From Muribaculaceae bacterium (GTDB taxonomy: Bacteria > Bacteroidota > Bacteroidia > Bacteroidales > Muribaculaceae): a stretch of DNA of 64,000 nt. The notes beneath the pieces are model-generated. The model worked only from the letters and a program-made list of their open reading frames with translations, did not search any database and was not told the origin of the DNA. Below, piece after piece: positions 17,022-25,471 of the stretch (its first letter is position 1; every line of letters starts with the position of its first letter). The position numbers were made by a program, and so were the translations under genes. The stretch spans positions 1-64,000 of the forward strand of contig JAFYYI010000024.1 of assembly GCA_017557665.1 (NCBI GenBank), written 5' to 3'.

Positions 17022-17990
17022 ATGAATAGATTCTTTATTGCGATGGCCGCTGTTTTGCTGGCTGTTATTGCTAATGCTCAGAGTAAGGTCTTTTTCACAT
17101 CTGACATCTCTCCTGAGTCGCTCGTCAGGATTTACAAGGCCCTCAACGTTGAGCCGACGGGTCATGTCGCTGTGAAAATCAGCACAGGCGAGGCAGGGAA
17201 CAACCATTATCTTAAGCCTACATTGATTCGCAATTTGGTCGAAGAGGTGAACGGCACAATTGTGGAGTGTTGCACTGCCTACGGTGGCTCACGTCAGGAC
17301 GTTAGTAAGCACTGGCAGACGATTCATGAGCATGGCTTTGACTCCATCTTTGCCGTGGACATCATGGATGAGTTCGGACAGATGCGCATTCCTGTCAAGG
17401 ACCGTAGCCACATCAAGTATGACATCGTGGGCGACCACTTGGCCAACTACGACTGGATGATCAACTTGGCCCACTTCAAGGGACATGCCATGGGTGGCTA
17501 TGGCGGTGTCTTGAAGAATGCCTCGATTGGAGTTGCCAGCACAGCCGGTAAAGCCTATATCCACTCAGCCGGCTACACCGATGATGCCAGTGATGCATGG
17601 AACCACATCGAGAATCAGGACGGTTTCCTCGAGTCGATGGCAGCCGCAGCCCAGGCTGTTCACAACTATATGGGCGGTCGTGTCATTTACATTAATGTAA
17701 TGAACAACATGTCGGTCGATTGCGATTGTGACGGCACCCCCGATGAACCCAAACTCAAGGACATGGGCATCATGGCAAGCCTTGACCCCGTGGCGCTGGA
17801 TTGGGCTTGTGTCCAAATGGTGATGAATCACAAGGCGTCTGCTGGTGATGACAATGCACCGCTCATCGAACGTATCAACACTCGTCACGGCACACACACG
17901 ATTGACTGGGCCGAGCACTTAGGTCTCGGCACCAAGAACTACATCATCATTAATATAGATGAAAAATCCTTGGGTACAATCGTTTACTAA
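17022..17990 (+). CDS. Exported DUF362 domain protein
   Basis: A 322-residue protein with a short signal peptide (residues 1-19, ending ANAQS) followed by a DUF362 domain. Family landmarks are VAVKISTGE near residue 50, ECCTAYGGSR, INLAHFKGHAMGGYGGVLKN in the middle (a His/Gly-rich stretch), and VDCDCDGTPDEPKLKDMGI followed by SLDPVALDWACV. DUF362 proteins often carry or sit beside ferredoxin clusters. Here no ferredoxin domain is fused and the Cys-Asp-Cys pair is the only obvious metal-binding candidate. The next gene starts 17 bases downstream, so it is co-transcribed with the iron alcohol dehydrogenase. The redox role is inferred from its neighbours; the molecular function of the family is not established. 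Confidence 0.85.
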   Translation: MNRFFIAMAAVLLAVIANAQSKVFFTSDISPESLVRIYKALNVEPTGHVAVKISTGEAGNNHYLKPTLIRNLVEEVNGTIVECCTAYGGSRQDVSKHWQTIHEHGFDSIFAVDIMDEFGQMRIPVKDRSHIKYDIVGDHLANYDWMINLAHFKGHAMGGYGGVLKNASIGVASTAGKAYIHSAGYTDDASDAWNHIENQDGFLESMAAAAQAVHNYMGGRVIYINVMNNMSVDCDCDGTPDEPKLKDMGIMASLDPVALDWACVQMVMNHKASAGDDNAPLIERINTRHGTHTIDWAEHLGLGTKNYIIINIDEKSLGTIVY

Positions 17991-18007
17991 TTTATAATAT
18001 TACAGCA

Positions 18008-19180
18008 ATGAACAATTTTGTTTATGACATACCTGTAAAGGTATATTTCGGTGAAAATCAGTTGCAGCACCTCAGTGAGGAGCTGGCAAAGTTTGGCAAA
18101 CGAGTCCTGCTCACTTATGGTGGCGGTTCCATCAAGCGCACGGGTCTGTATGACGCCGTAGTGGCCGAGGTCAAGAAAGCAGGCATGGAGTTGTTTGAAC
18201 TGTCGGGCATTGAGCCTAATCCGCGCATCGACAGCGTGCGCCGTGGCGCCCAGATGTGCAAGGATCACAACATTGATGTCTTGCTCGCTGTGGGTGGCGG
18301 CTCTACCATCGATGCTACCAAGTTTATGGCAGCGGGAGCTAAGGTGGATCATGACCCTTGGGACTTCTTCAACGAGAAATGGGCCCCCATTACCGAGGCC
18401 TTGCCCATCGTCAGTGTGCTCACCTTGTCGGCAACCGGTAGTGAGATGGATGCTGGCGGTGTTATCAGCAATCCTGAGACCAACGACAAAATCGGACGAG
18501 TAGAAAGGCCGACCTTGTTGCCCAAGGTGTCTTTCCTTGACCCGACGGTAACCTATACCGTGAGCCCTTATCAGACGGCATGCGGTGCTGCCGATATGCT
18601 TTCTCACATCTTTGAGGTCTATTTCAATATGAATCAGGACCTGTATATGCTCGACTGCTTCATGGAGGGTATGATGAAGACCATCATCAAGTATGCACCC
18701 ATTGCCATTAAGGAACCTGAGAACTACGAGGCTAGAGCCAACCTGATGTGGACCTCCTCGTGGGCTATCAACGGCTTTGTTGACGGCGGTAAGCGACAGG
18801 CATGGAGCTGCCACCCCATGGAGCACGAGGTGTCGGCCTACTATGACATCACTCATGGCTTGGGTCTGGCTATCATCACGCCGCGCTGGATGGAGTACTG
18901 CCTGAGCGAGAAGACGGTGAGCAAGTATGTGCAGTATGGCGTGAACGTGTTCGGTATCGATGAGAACCAGCCTGCAATGGACATCGCCCGTCAAGCCATC
19001 GAGAAGACCAAGGAATTCCTCTTTGGCACACTTGGCCTGACCAGTACTTTGACTGCACTGGGCATTGGTGACGAGCACATTCCCACGATGGCGCGTAAGG
19101 CTTGTTATGGTGGCATTTTGCCTGGATTTGTGCCTTTGAATCAACAGGACATCGAGGTCATCTTCCGTAATTGCCTCTGA
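18008..19180 (+). CDS. Iron-containing alcohol dehydrogenase (BDH/YqhD-type)
   Basis: A 390-residue group III alcohol dehydrogenase, cytoplasmic, which reduces aldehydes with NAD(P)H. The nucleotide-binding GGGS lies at 97-100 in LLAVGGGSTIDATK. The metal ligands are visible as Asp196 and His200 in GAADMLSHIFE, His269 in the SCHPMEHEVSAYYD stretch and His283 in ITHGLG. Length and motif spacing match the butanol dehydrogenase/YqhD subgroup, which tends to prefer NADPH and to act in aldehyde detoxification. Linkage to an exported flavodoxin and DUF362 protein points to a redox role, but the substrate is unknown. Confidence 0.94.
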   Translation: MNNFVYDIPVKVYFGENQLQHLSEELAKFGKRVLLTYGGGSIKRTGLYDAVVAEVKKAGMELFELSGIEPNPRIDSVRRGAQMCKDHNIDVLLAVGGGSTIDATKFMAAGAKVDHDPWDFFNEKWAPITEALPIVSVLTLSATGSEMDAGGVISNPETNDKIGRVERPTLLPKVSFLDPTVTYTVSPYQTACGAADMLSHIFEVYFNMNQDLYMLDCFMEGMMKTIIKYAPIAIKEPENYEARANLMWTSSWAINGFVDGGKRQAWSCHPMEHEVSAYYDITHGLGLAIITPRWMEYCLSEKTVSKYVQYGVNVFGIDENQPAMDIARQAIEKTKEFLFGTLGLTSTLTALGIGDEHIPTMARKACYGGILPGFVPLNQQDIEVIFRNCL

Positions 19181-19313
19181 TTTTCTGTTCCCACAGGTGG
19201 TTATTCGCTCTAAAAAATGGGTTTTTGGAGCTGTTAAAGATGGCCTTTGTATTTTTTATTGAAATTTTTATTGTTTTTTGACCAAAATATTTTTTTGTTT
19301 AGAGAAAAAGTTA

Positions 19314-19321
19314 TAATTTTG
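19314..19321 (+). promoter_or_regulatory. Promoter-like box in front of a candidate non-coding transcript
   Basis: TAATTTTG, an exact TAnnTTTG match, with TTTG at 19294-19297 (16-base spacer, somewhat short). There is no gene start until 19533. Confidence 0.4.
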
Positions 19322-19325
19322 CAAG

Positions 19326-19488
19326 GTCTGTATGATATGACAATCTTTGTTTTGTCATTTTATATCAGATTTGTGAAGTAGTATATTCCAACTTTTCATC
19401 AATTCTATTCAAGTTAAAAGTTAATAAATTTGGAGAAATGTTATTTGCATGAGATTCGTGACGCGGGAGCGCCGCGAATCTTTTTTTT
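19326..19488 (+). ncRNA. Candidate small RNA or attenuated leader ahead of the serine hydrolase gene
   Basis: A 352-base gap follows the alcohol dehydrogenase. Within it a promoter-like box (19314-19321) is followed by an A/T-rich stretch with one internal hairpin (ATGACAA paired with TTGTCAT near 19337-19362) and then a strong intrinsic terminator at 19452-19488. The result would be a transcript of about 160 bases. A four-codon frame (ATG at 19438, after GGAGAA, ending TGA) sits just before the terminator and could be a leader peptide. It is not assigned to any known RNA family. Confidence 0.4.
19452..19488 (+). terminator. Strong intrinsic terminator upstream of the serine hydrolase gene
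   Basis: A twelve-base GC-rich stem (AGATTCG.. at 19452 pairing with ..CGAATCT) with a short GGGA loop is followed by eight Ts (19481-19488). It lies 271 bases past the alcohol dehydrogenase stop and 45 bases before the next start. Confidence 0.85.
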
Positions 19489-19519
19489 ACTCGGATGACT
19501 ATTGCTGGAAAAAAATGAC

Positions 19520-19527
19520 TAATTTTG
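19520..19527 (+). promoter_or_regulatory. TAnnTTTG box abutting the serine hydrolase start codon
   Basis: TAATTTTG ends five bases before the ATG at 19533, implying a leaderless or near-leaderless transcript. Confidence 0.5.
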
Positions 19528-19532
19528 CCTCC

Positions 19533-20648
19533 ATGATGAAGAACCAGTTCATAATGATTGTGGCGTTGCTGGCTTTAGCCACCGCCGTTCAAGCACAGAA
19601 TATGAGTAAAGAAGAGACTGAGCGTCGCCTCGACGAGGTGTTCGGCGCTGTGTACAACAATCCGGCTGAACCGGGTGCGGCCGTGCTCATCATGCAGGGC
19701 AACGACACGGTGTACAGCCGCTGCTTTGGCCTGGCCGACATGGAGACCAAAGAACCGGTGTCATTCGCTACCAACTTTTGCATTGCTTCAGTATCCAAGC
19801 AGTTTTCGGCAGTGGCGCTGCTGCAACTTGCCGAGCAAGGAGTGTTGTCGCTCGAAGACCCGTTGTCGAAGTTCTTCCCTGAGTTCCAGGCACCCTTTTT
19901 CAAGGACATCACTTTGCACCACATCATGAGTCACACCTCGGGTATTCCCGACGCACGGCCTCGCAACGACCGCAATTTTGTGCTCTACAGCAACGATGTC
20001 ACTTCGGTGCAGTATATGCGCACGCTCGATCATCTGAATTTCAAGCCGGGCACCCAATATGAATACATCAACCCCACCTTCCAGCTGATTTACCAGATTG
20101 TGGAACGGGCAACGGGCATCCCTTTCGAGACCTACATGCAGGAAAATGTCTTTGACAAAGCCGGCATGTTGACCTGCCGCTACTTTGAGCCCGACCGCGA
20201 CATCGCGCATCTGGCACACGGTTATGAGCGTGATGACAAGGGCATTTGGAAGGAGTATGACTATGGTGAGGAAAGTTTCTTCGGCACTAAGGCCGACGGT
20301 GCCCTCTATTGCTCCATCAATGACTTCATGAGTTGGGAACGTGCCTTGCGTGACAACAAGGTGTGGACAGCAGCTACCAAGCGCCTGGCCTACAATCCTT
20401 GGATACAGATTCCTGCCGATGCCGAGTATGGTTACCAGCCTCACACGGGCTACGGCTACGGCTTCTTCGTCCAGGATCTCCCGGGTCGGCCCACCCATGT
20501 CTATCACTTGGGCGACAACGGCGGCTTCACTATCTATGCCGGCAAGATTCCCGAACGTGACCTGAATTTCCTGTTCTTCTCGACCCGCCCCGACATAGAT
20601 CGCCTGGGCATCGTCACCAAGGTGTACAGCATTTTGGGATTCCAATAA
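19533..20648 (+). CDS. Exported serine hydrolase, beta-lactamase class C / esterase fold
   Basis: A 371-residue protein from the ATG at 19533 (a second ATG follows immediately), which gives a typical signal peptide ending VQAQN. A longer frame back to 19449 would translate through the terminator and promoter, so it is rejected. The serine beta-lactamase/penicillin-binding fold is shown by SxxK at 86-89 (SVSK), the YIN triad element in YEYINPTFQ, HTSGIPD, and the HLGDNGGF segment near the C-terminus in place of KTG. Such proteins include esterases, D-aminopeptidases and peptide hydrolases; few are true beta-lactamases. It acts in the periplasm or outside the cell. The substrate is not predictable. 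Confidence 0.9.
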   Translation: MMKNQFIMIVALLALATAVQAQNMSKEETERRLDEVFGAVYNNPAEPGAAVLIMQGNDTVYSRCFGLADMETKEPVSFATNFCIASVSKQFSAVALLQLAEQGVLSLEDPLSKFFPEFQAPFFKDITLHHIMSHTSGIPDARPRNDRNFVLYSNDVTSVQYMRTLDHLNFKPGTQYEYINPTFQLIYQIVERATGIPFETYMQENVFDKAGMLTCRYFEPDRDIAHLAHGYERDDKGIWKEYDYGEESFFGTKADGALYCSINDFMSWERALRDNKVWTAATKRLAYNPWIQIPADAEYGYQPHTGYGYGFFVQDLPGRPTHVYHLGDNGGFTIYAGKIPERDLNFLFFSTRPDIDRLGIVTKVYSILGFQ

Positions 20649-20675
20649 ATAAAAACAATCAGATCAGCAATTAGA

Positions 20676-20725
20676 ACAAAAAAACACAAGAAACACAAAT
20701 CATTAACCATTGTGTTTCTTGTTGT
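20676..20725. terminator. Bidirectional terminator between convergent genes
   Basis: CAAGAAACACAA (20687-20698) pairs perfectly with TTGTGTTTCTTG (20710-20721). On the minus strand it is followed by seven Ts, serving the GH3 gene. On the plus strand the tail is only moderately T-rich, serving the serine hydrolase. Confidence 0.8.
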
Positions 20726-20821
20726 TATATGAGTTTATATGCTGGTCAGATTGACTGGCCATTCTGCAATTTTTAGCGCGGTAATGATTACAACCCACGC
20801 AATGATGTCTTAACCTGATGG

Positions 20822-23182
20822 TTATTGATCAATGATTGTTTCCGAGAAGTAATACTCTCTTAGCGATTTGGTGACGGGGTCGCCATTCAAGGTGACTGTT
20901 TGTTGCAGCCTGATATCGGCCGACGAGGCTCCCACTTTCACAATGTATGAGCCTGGGACGATATTCCACTGGCGCTGGCCTTCGTGGCTATAGTAGCCGA
21001 ACTGTTCGGTATAGAGCTTTATTTTGACAGTCTTGCTCTCGCCGGGATTGAGCGACACACGGGCAAAACCCTGTAACTGAATCGGGCGAAGAGGCTGATT
21101 GCTGCTGGTGGGGGAAAGATAAATCTGTGCGATTTCATCTGCAGCCATCTTTCCCGTGTTAGTAACCACAAACGAGAGGTTGACACTCGGAGAGGCAGTT
21201 GAGAAATCACCTTCGACTTTCAGGTCACTGTATTCAAATGTGGTATAGCTCAAACCGTAGCCGAAGGGCCACTGTACGCGAGGATCGGGTTCAGCACTAT
21301 AGTTGTAGCACAATGGCTCATAGACCTCTGTTTTGGGATAACTGACCGACAACTTGCCTGAGGGAGAGACCTTCCCGTACAGGATGTCGGCCACTGCATG
21401 ACCGCCTTCTTCACCCGGATACCATGCTTGGATGACGGCAGAGCAACGGTTGGCGATGTCCGAGATGACCTGAGCGCGGCCACCGAACACAACAAGCACG
21501 ACAGGCTTTCCTGTAGCCAGCAGTTCCTCGACAAATTGTTGCTGGTGGCCAGGTAATTTCAGGCCTTGACGGTCGCGATTCTCGCCACAAAGCATCACGT
21601 TCTCGCCGACGGCAGCCACGATGACATCACTACGTCGTGCCATATCCAACGCTTCAGCCTTGTCGGCGGTTTCTCCTGAGTCCACCTTGCGGTGCAGCAG
21701 TCCGTATTCCCATGATCGCGGGTCGCCATTCTTATCATATTTGGTTTCGATTTCCTCGGTCCAGTCGCAGCCGCGCGAATAAAGGATATTCACGCCCTCT
21801 GCCTTGTGGTCTTGCATACCCTCAAGCAAGGTCACGATATGAGGATGCTCGTAACCGCTTTCCATCTTTTTCCAGAAATAGGACATGGCCGGGAAGGAGT
21901 AATCGCCACACATGGCCCACATGGTGTTGGCATTCGGACCTGTCAAGAGTATGTTCTTGGCCTCCTTGAGCGGCAGAATGCCGTTATTCTCCAGCAGAAC
22001 CACCGACTGGGTAGCGATATCATAGGCGGTTTGTCGCTCCTCTTGCGTATCGAGGGTAATCTGCTCCTTGCTGTAAAGGTATGGGTTCTTATCAAACAGC
22101 CCGGCACGCATCTTGTGGCGCAACACGTTTTTTACAGCCCGTTCAAGGGTGTCGGGACTCACAAGGCCTTGATTAATAGCTTGCTGCAAGTGCTGGTAAC
22201 AGTTGCCGGTAGGGAAGTCCACATCATTGCCCGCATTAATGGCTGCAGCGGCTTTTTGGACGGGGTCGGTGAGTTTTGGAATCTGATCGATAGAGCTATA
22301 ATCGCTCACCACCATGCCATCAAAACCGAGATAACCGTGCAAGATATCCTGCAAAATCTCAGCATTAGCCACACAATTGACTCCATGAACGGCATGATAG
22401 CCCGGCATGATCACGTGGCTGCCTGCAAGTCGGATGATAGCCTCATGAGGTAACAGAATCTCTTCCATTAGTTCCTTCTCGTCGGCATCGCCACCACCGC
22501 CATATCCCAGGTAATGCTTGGAACAAGCTCCTACACCTTTCTTGAGGTCGCCTTGCTGCATTCCCTTGACAAATGCCGTTCCCATCGCAGCCGACAGATA
22601 AGCGTCCTCACCATAGGATTCCTCAAGACGATTGAAACTGGGAATGCGGCACACATCGACCATTGGCGAGAGGGCCAGAACAGCACCCATTTTTCTCATG
22701 GCTGTACCGGTTTGACGGGTCTTGAGTTCGGCCAATTGCGTGTTGAACGAGCAAGCTTGTCCTATCTGTTGCGGATAGATCGTTGCACCCATGGTGTTAA
22801 TGCCCGTCAGGGCTTCCTCATGACATAGGGCCGGTATTCCGTTGGGGGTGTGATGAATCAGCCAGTCTTGGACAGCGGCCACACGGTCCCGTAGCTCGTT
22901 GGGATCGCGTGGTGCCTGCATGGCAAACTGTGAGAAGTGTCCGATGCCGTTTGGAATCAACTGACGGCATTTAATCGTATCCAGTTGTCCTTGCTCATTG
23001 AACAACTCGTCCATGTACATGCTTTTCAACTGGGCGATGCGTTCTTCTTGCGACATTTTATTGTACAGTTCATCAACGCGTTGCTCGATGTTGACCGACT
23101 TTTTGCAGCCCGCCAACAATACAGCGATGAACATGATGGGTAATATCATCAACAAAATGTTCATTCTTGTCTTGTACTTCAT
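20822..23182 (-). CDS. GH3 family beta-glycosidase lipoprotein
   Basis: A 786-residue glycoside hydrolase family 3 enzyme of the BglX type. The N-terminus is a lipoprotein signal with lipobox LLAGC (Cys26). The TIM-barrel domain has SKHYLGYGGG (substrate-binding Lys-His, 222-223) and the catalytic nucleophile Asp294 in MVVSDYSS. The second alpha/beta domain covers roughly 390-630 and contains ENRDRQGLKLPG. A fibronectin-III-like domain ends the protein. It probably releases glucose or a related sugar from oligosaccharides in the periplasm or at the outer membrane. It starts 32 bases after the LTA-synthase-like gene and is probably co-transcribed with it. An internal ATG six codons in is an alternative start. 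Confidence 0.94.
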   Translation of the reverse strand: MKYKTRMNILLMILPIMFIAVLLAGCKKSVNIEQRVDELYNKMSQEERIAQLKSMYMDELFNEQGQLDTIKCRQLIPNGIGHFSQFAMQAPRDPNELRDRVAAVQDWLIHHTPNGIPALCHEEALTGINTMGATIYPQQIGQACSFNTQLAELKTRQTGTAMRKMGAVLALSPMVDVCRIPSFNRLEESYGEDAYLSAAMGTAFVKGMQQGDLKKGVGACSKHYLGYGGGGDADEKELMEEILLPHEAIIRLAGSHVIMPGYHAVHGVNCVANAEILQDILHGYLGFDGMVVSDYSSIDQIPKLTDPVQKAAAAINAGNDVDFPTGNCYQHLQQAINQGLVSPDTLERAVKNVLRHKMRAGLFDKNPYLYSKEQITLDTQEERQTAYDIATQSVVLLENNGILPLKEAKNILLTGPNANTMWAMCGDYSFPAMSYFWKKMESGYEHPHIVTLLEGMQDHKAEGVNILYSRGCDWTEEIETKYDKNGDPRSWEYGLLHRKVDSGETADKAEALDMARRSDVIVAAVGENVMLCGENRDRQGLKLPGHQQQFVEELLATGKPVVLVVFGGRAQVISDIANRCSAVIQAWYPGEEGGHAVADILYGKVSPSGKLSVSYPKTEVYEPLCYNYSAEPDPRVQWPFGYGLSYTTFEYSDLKVEGDFSTASPSVNLSFVVTNTGKMAADEIAQIYLSPTSSNQPLRPIQLQGFARVSLNPGESKTVKIKLYTEQFGYYSHEGQRQWNIVPGSYIVKVGASSADIRLQQTVTLNGDPVTKSLREYYFSETIIDQ

Positions 23183-23214
23183 ATCTCTTGAATTTGGTAT
23201 TAACGTTCTTATTT

Positions 23215-25230
23215 CTAATGTTTAACCGTCAGTTGGTCCCCATTCATGCGCTGCATGTACTGCTGGATGATGGACTTCATCTGGCGTTGCATGAGTTGAA
23301 GTGTGTCGGCAGGCATGCTGTTAAGGACGTTGAAGGTGAGGGTGGAGTCGCTGCGGAACTTGTAGGCTGCAGTCACATCCTTGCCGTCGAATTGCAAGAC
23401 GTAGTTTCCCCAAACATATTCGTAGCCACTGTACTCGGGCACCCAGTGTAGAGCGAAACCGTTGTTAGCATTACCGCTTAACATGTTGCGCCCGAAGGCG
23501 ATGTAAGGCTTGTCGTAGTGCAGGTAGGCGAGCACGGTGGGCATGATGTCGATGTGCTCCACGACGCGCTCCTCGTCATAGCCGTGCAGCGACGGGTCAC
23601 CCGGAGCATACAGGATGATGGGCACACAGTAGTTGCCCAGGGTGGTGCAGTAGAAGGGGTCGATCTGCTGGTTCACGTGGTCGGCTGTGATGACAAACAG
23701 CGTGTTATTGAACCACGGCTGTTGGCTGGCGGTCTCAAAAAAGCGTTTCAAGGCATAGTCGGTATAGGCGATGCATTGCTGCAAGGGACGCTCGCCCTTT
23801 GGGAAACGGCCTTCGTACTTCTCGGGAATGGCGAACGGGTCGTGGCTTGAGGCGCTGAACAGGGCCGTCATGAACGGTTCCTGTATCTGGCTCATCTGTT
23901 GGGCAAAGAACTGGAAGAACTCCTCGTCCCATATGGCCCACGTGCCGTCAAAGTCTTCATCACCGTGGAAATTGGGGTCGGCATTGTACTCGTCGCGGCC
24001 ATAGTATCGCTGGAATCCCGTGGCACGGGCAAAGGCTTGGAAACCCATCGACTCGTTCTGGGCTCCGTGGAAGAAGGCGGTGTTGTAACCCTTGTTTTCG
24101 CCCAGTTCCCGAGCCAGTCCTGACATGGCGTTCAGCGAGGCTGGTGTGAGGAACAACGGTTCGACGAAGTTGGGTAGCGACGACAGTACCGACGGCATGC
24201 CCTCGATGCTTTTGCGGCCATTGGAATAGGAGTACCGGTAGGTCATCGCTCCTTGGGTAATCAACGAGTCCAGGAAGGGTGTAAAGCCTTGAAAGGTGCC
24301 GTTTCTCAAAGTCTTGTTGTAGAAACCGATGTGCTGCTTACCGTAACTTTCCAGGATGATAACCACGACGTTGCGAGGCGTGAAAGCCGCAGTGTCGGTG
24401 GGTTGGTGGAGTGGGGTATAGAGTGTCAACGCTTCCTTGTCGCTCATGTATTCGGGAACGACAAATGGCGTCTTTTTCAACGTTCTGAAGATGGAGAATG
24501 GTGTGTTCAGTACGATGCCGGTTTCGGCAGGTCGGTTGACATACTGGTTGGCATTGCTGATGGTGATGGGGCGAGTCGCCTTGGTGAAACCGCCACGGAT
24601 GGCTCCGATGCATAACGGGATGGCCACCAGTAACGACACTACTTGAACTAAATAATATGTCGGGATATCCAATCTTGCCTCATGATTGTCCACCCTTTCC
24701 GAGACGCAAGATTCTGCGTCTCTATGGGGGCGGAACAGTTTCCAGAACGCCCAGGTCACCAATGCGGCCAGCAATACCAGATACCAGTGACTCAGGAACT
24801 GGCCGCCGAAGATTTTCAACATCTCGCCCGTGCTCTCGTTACTGAATTCGGCGAAGATTGAGGCCGTGGTTCGCTTTCCTGTGAACGGGAAATAGACACA
24901 GTCCATCAGATTCATGTACACCGCGATGCTGTTCACAATGGTGTAAATCCATCGCGCCACGCGGTAATAGCCTGAACGCTCTTTCCAATGCAAGGGCAGC
25001 AGGAACATCGCCATGATGACGGCATTGGTATAGAGGATGGCAGGTGTGTCAAACAACAATCCGGCGCCAAATAGTTCAAGTCCATGGCTCCACGTCAGTG
25101 TTCCTGAATACAACGACCAGTTGAGCGCCAGGAAAATGGCACGGCACAACGAGTAGGCTATATAGACCACCAGCAGGTCCCACAGCAGCCAGCAAACAGG
25201 ATATGACAAGATGGATATGCGACGTTTCAT
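23215..25230 (-). CDS. LTA synthase family sulfatase-fold membrane enzyme
   Basis: A 671-residue protein with five or so N-terminal membrane helices (about 10-30, 55-80, 95-115, 148-166, 192-211) and an extracytoplasmic alkaline-phosphatase/sulfatase-fold domain. Metal and catalytic positions are Glu294 in IILESYG, the Ser341 nucleophile in GRKSIEGMPS (Thr in classical LtaS), and ITADH near residue 536. In Gram-negative Bacteroidota such enzymes transfer phosphoglycerol or phosphoethanolamine to glycans or lipids, so true lipoteichoic acid synthesis is not implied. Residues 169-177, in the loop before the last membrane helix, are encoded by a copy of the dispersed palindrome. The promoter box leaves only four bases before the ATG. 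A GH3 gene follows. Confidence 0.9.
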   Translation of the reverse strand: MKRRISILSYPVCWLLWDLLVVYIAYSLCRAIFLALNWSLYSGTLTWSHGLELFGAGLLFDTPAILYTNAVIMAMFLLPLHWKERSGYYRVARWIYTIVNSIAVYMNLMDCVYFPFTGKRTTASIFAEFSNESTGEMLKIFGGQFLSHWYLVLLAALVTWAFWKLFRPHRDAESCVSERVDNHEARLDIPTYYLVQVVSLLVAIPLCIGAIRGGFTKATRPITISNANQYVNRPAETGIVLNTPFSIFRTLKKTPFVVPEYMSDKEALTLYTPLHQPTDTAAFTPRNVVVIILESYGKQHIGFYNKTLRNGTFQGFTPFLDSLITQGAMTYRYSYSNGRKSIEGMPSVLSSLPNFVEPLFLTPASLNAMSGLARELGENKGYNTAFFHGAQNESMGFQAFARATGFQRYYGRDEYNADPNFHGDEDFDGTWAIWDEEFFQFFAQQMSQIQEPFMTALFSASSHDPFAIPEKYEGRFPKGERPLQQCIAYTDYALKRFFETASQQPWFNNTLFVITADHVNQQIDPFYCTTLGNYCVPIILYAPGDPSLHGYDEERVVEHIDIMPTVLAYLHYDKPYIAFGRNMLSGNANNGFALHWVPEYSGYEYVWGNYVLQFDGKDVTAAYKFRSDSTLTFNVLNSMPADTLQLMQRQMKSIIQQYMQRMNGDQLTVKH
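24701..24722. repeat. Dispersed palindrome lying inside a coding region
   Basis: GAGACGCA (24701-24708) faces TGCGTCTC (24715-24722). The element sits in frame within the LTA-synthase-like gene, encoding about seven residues of a membrane-protein loop. All other copies in the window are intergenic. Confidence 0.8.
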
Positions 25231-25234
25231 GCCA

Positions 25235-25242
25235 CAAAATTA
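25235..25242 (-). promoter_or_regulatory. TAnnTTTG box abutting the LTA-synthase-like start codon
   Basis: TAATTTTG on the minus strand ends four bases before the ATG at 25230, so the transcript would be leaderless. Confidence 0.5.
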
Positions 25243-25269
25243 CTAAAAAGTCCTTGTTTTTTGTGTGTT

Positions 25270-25291
25270 GAGAAGCAAAATATTGCCTCTC
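25270..25291. repeat. Degenerate copy of the dispersed palindrome
   Basis: GAGAAGCAA at the left faces TTGCCTCTC at the right; one base in each arm differs from the GAGACGCAA/TTGCGTCTC form and the two changes do not pair. It lies between the LTA-synthase-like gene and prfA. Confidence 0.55.
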
Positions 25292-25442
25292 TAAGGGACT
25301 TGCCCTGCTTTTGCACCATAAAATGAAAACAAGGTCAAAAAAACAAACGTTGCCAAGCATATCCGGGAATACGTCAACCGCACTTGAGAGGATGAAAACT
25401 AAAAACTAGAGGCTGATGGCTATAAGCAAACGGCTTTTTTAC

Positions 25443-25450
25443 TACCTTTG
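25443..25450 (+). promoter_or_regulatory. Promoter box of prfA
   Basis: TACCTTTG, exact TAnnTTTG match, 21 bases before the ATG at 25472. A TTG in-frame start at 25448 lies inside this box and is therefore not used. Confidence 0.55.
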
Positions 25451-25471
25451 CAGCCAAATTCAGAAAACACT

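Noticed and set aside
17987..19144. 385-codon minus-strand frame opposite the alcohol dehydrogenase
   Set aside because: The plus-strand gene has all metal ligands and motifs, and the mirror frame has none of a known fold and no promoter.
19449..19532. N-terminal extension of the serine hydrolase
   Set aside because: It would translate through the terminator hairpin and the -7 box, and would bury the signal peptide.
25448..25471. Upstream TTG start for prfA
   Set aside because: It lies within the TACCTTTG promoter box and therefore is unlikely to be in the mRNA.
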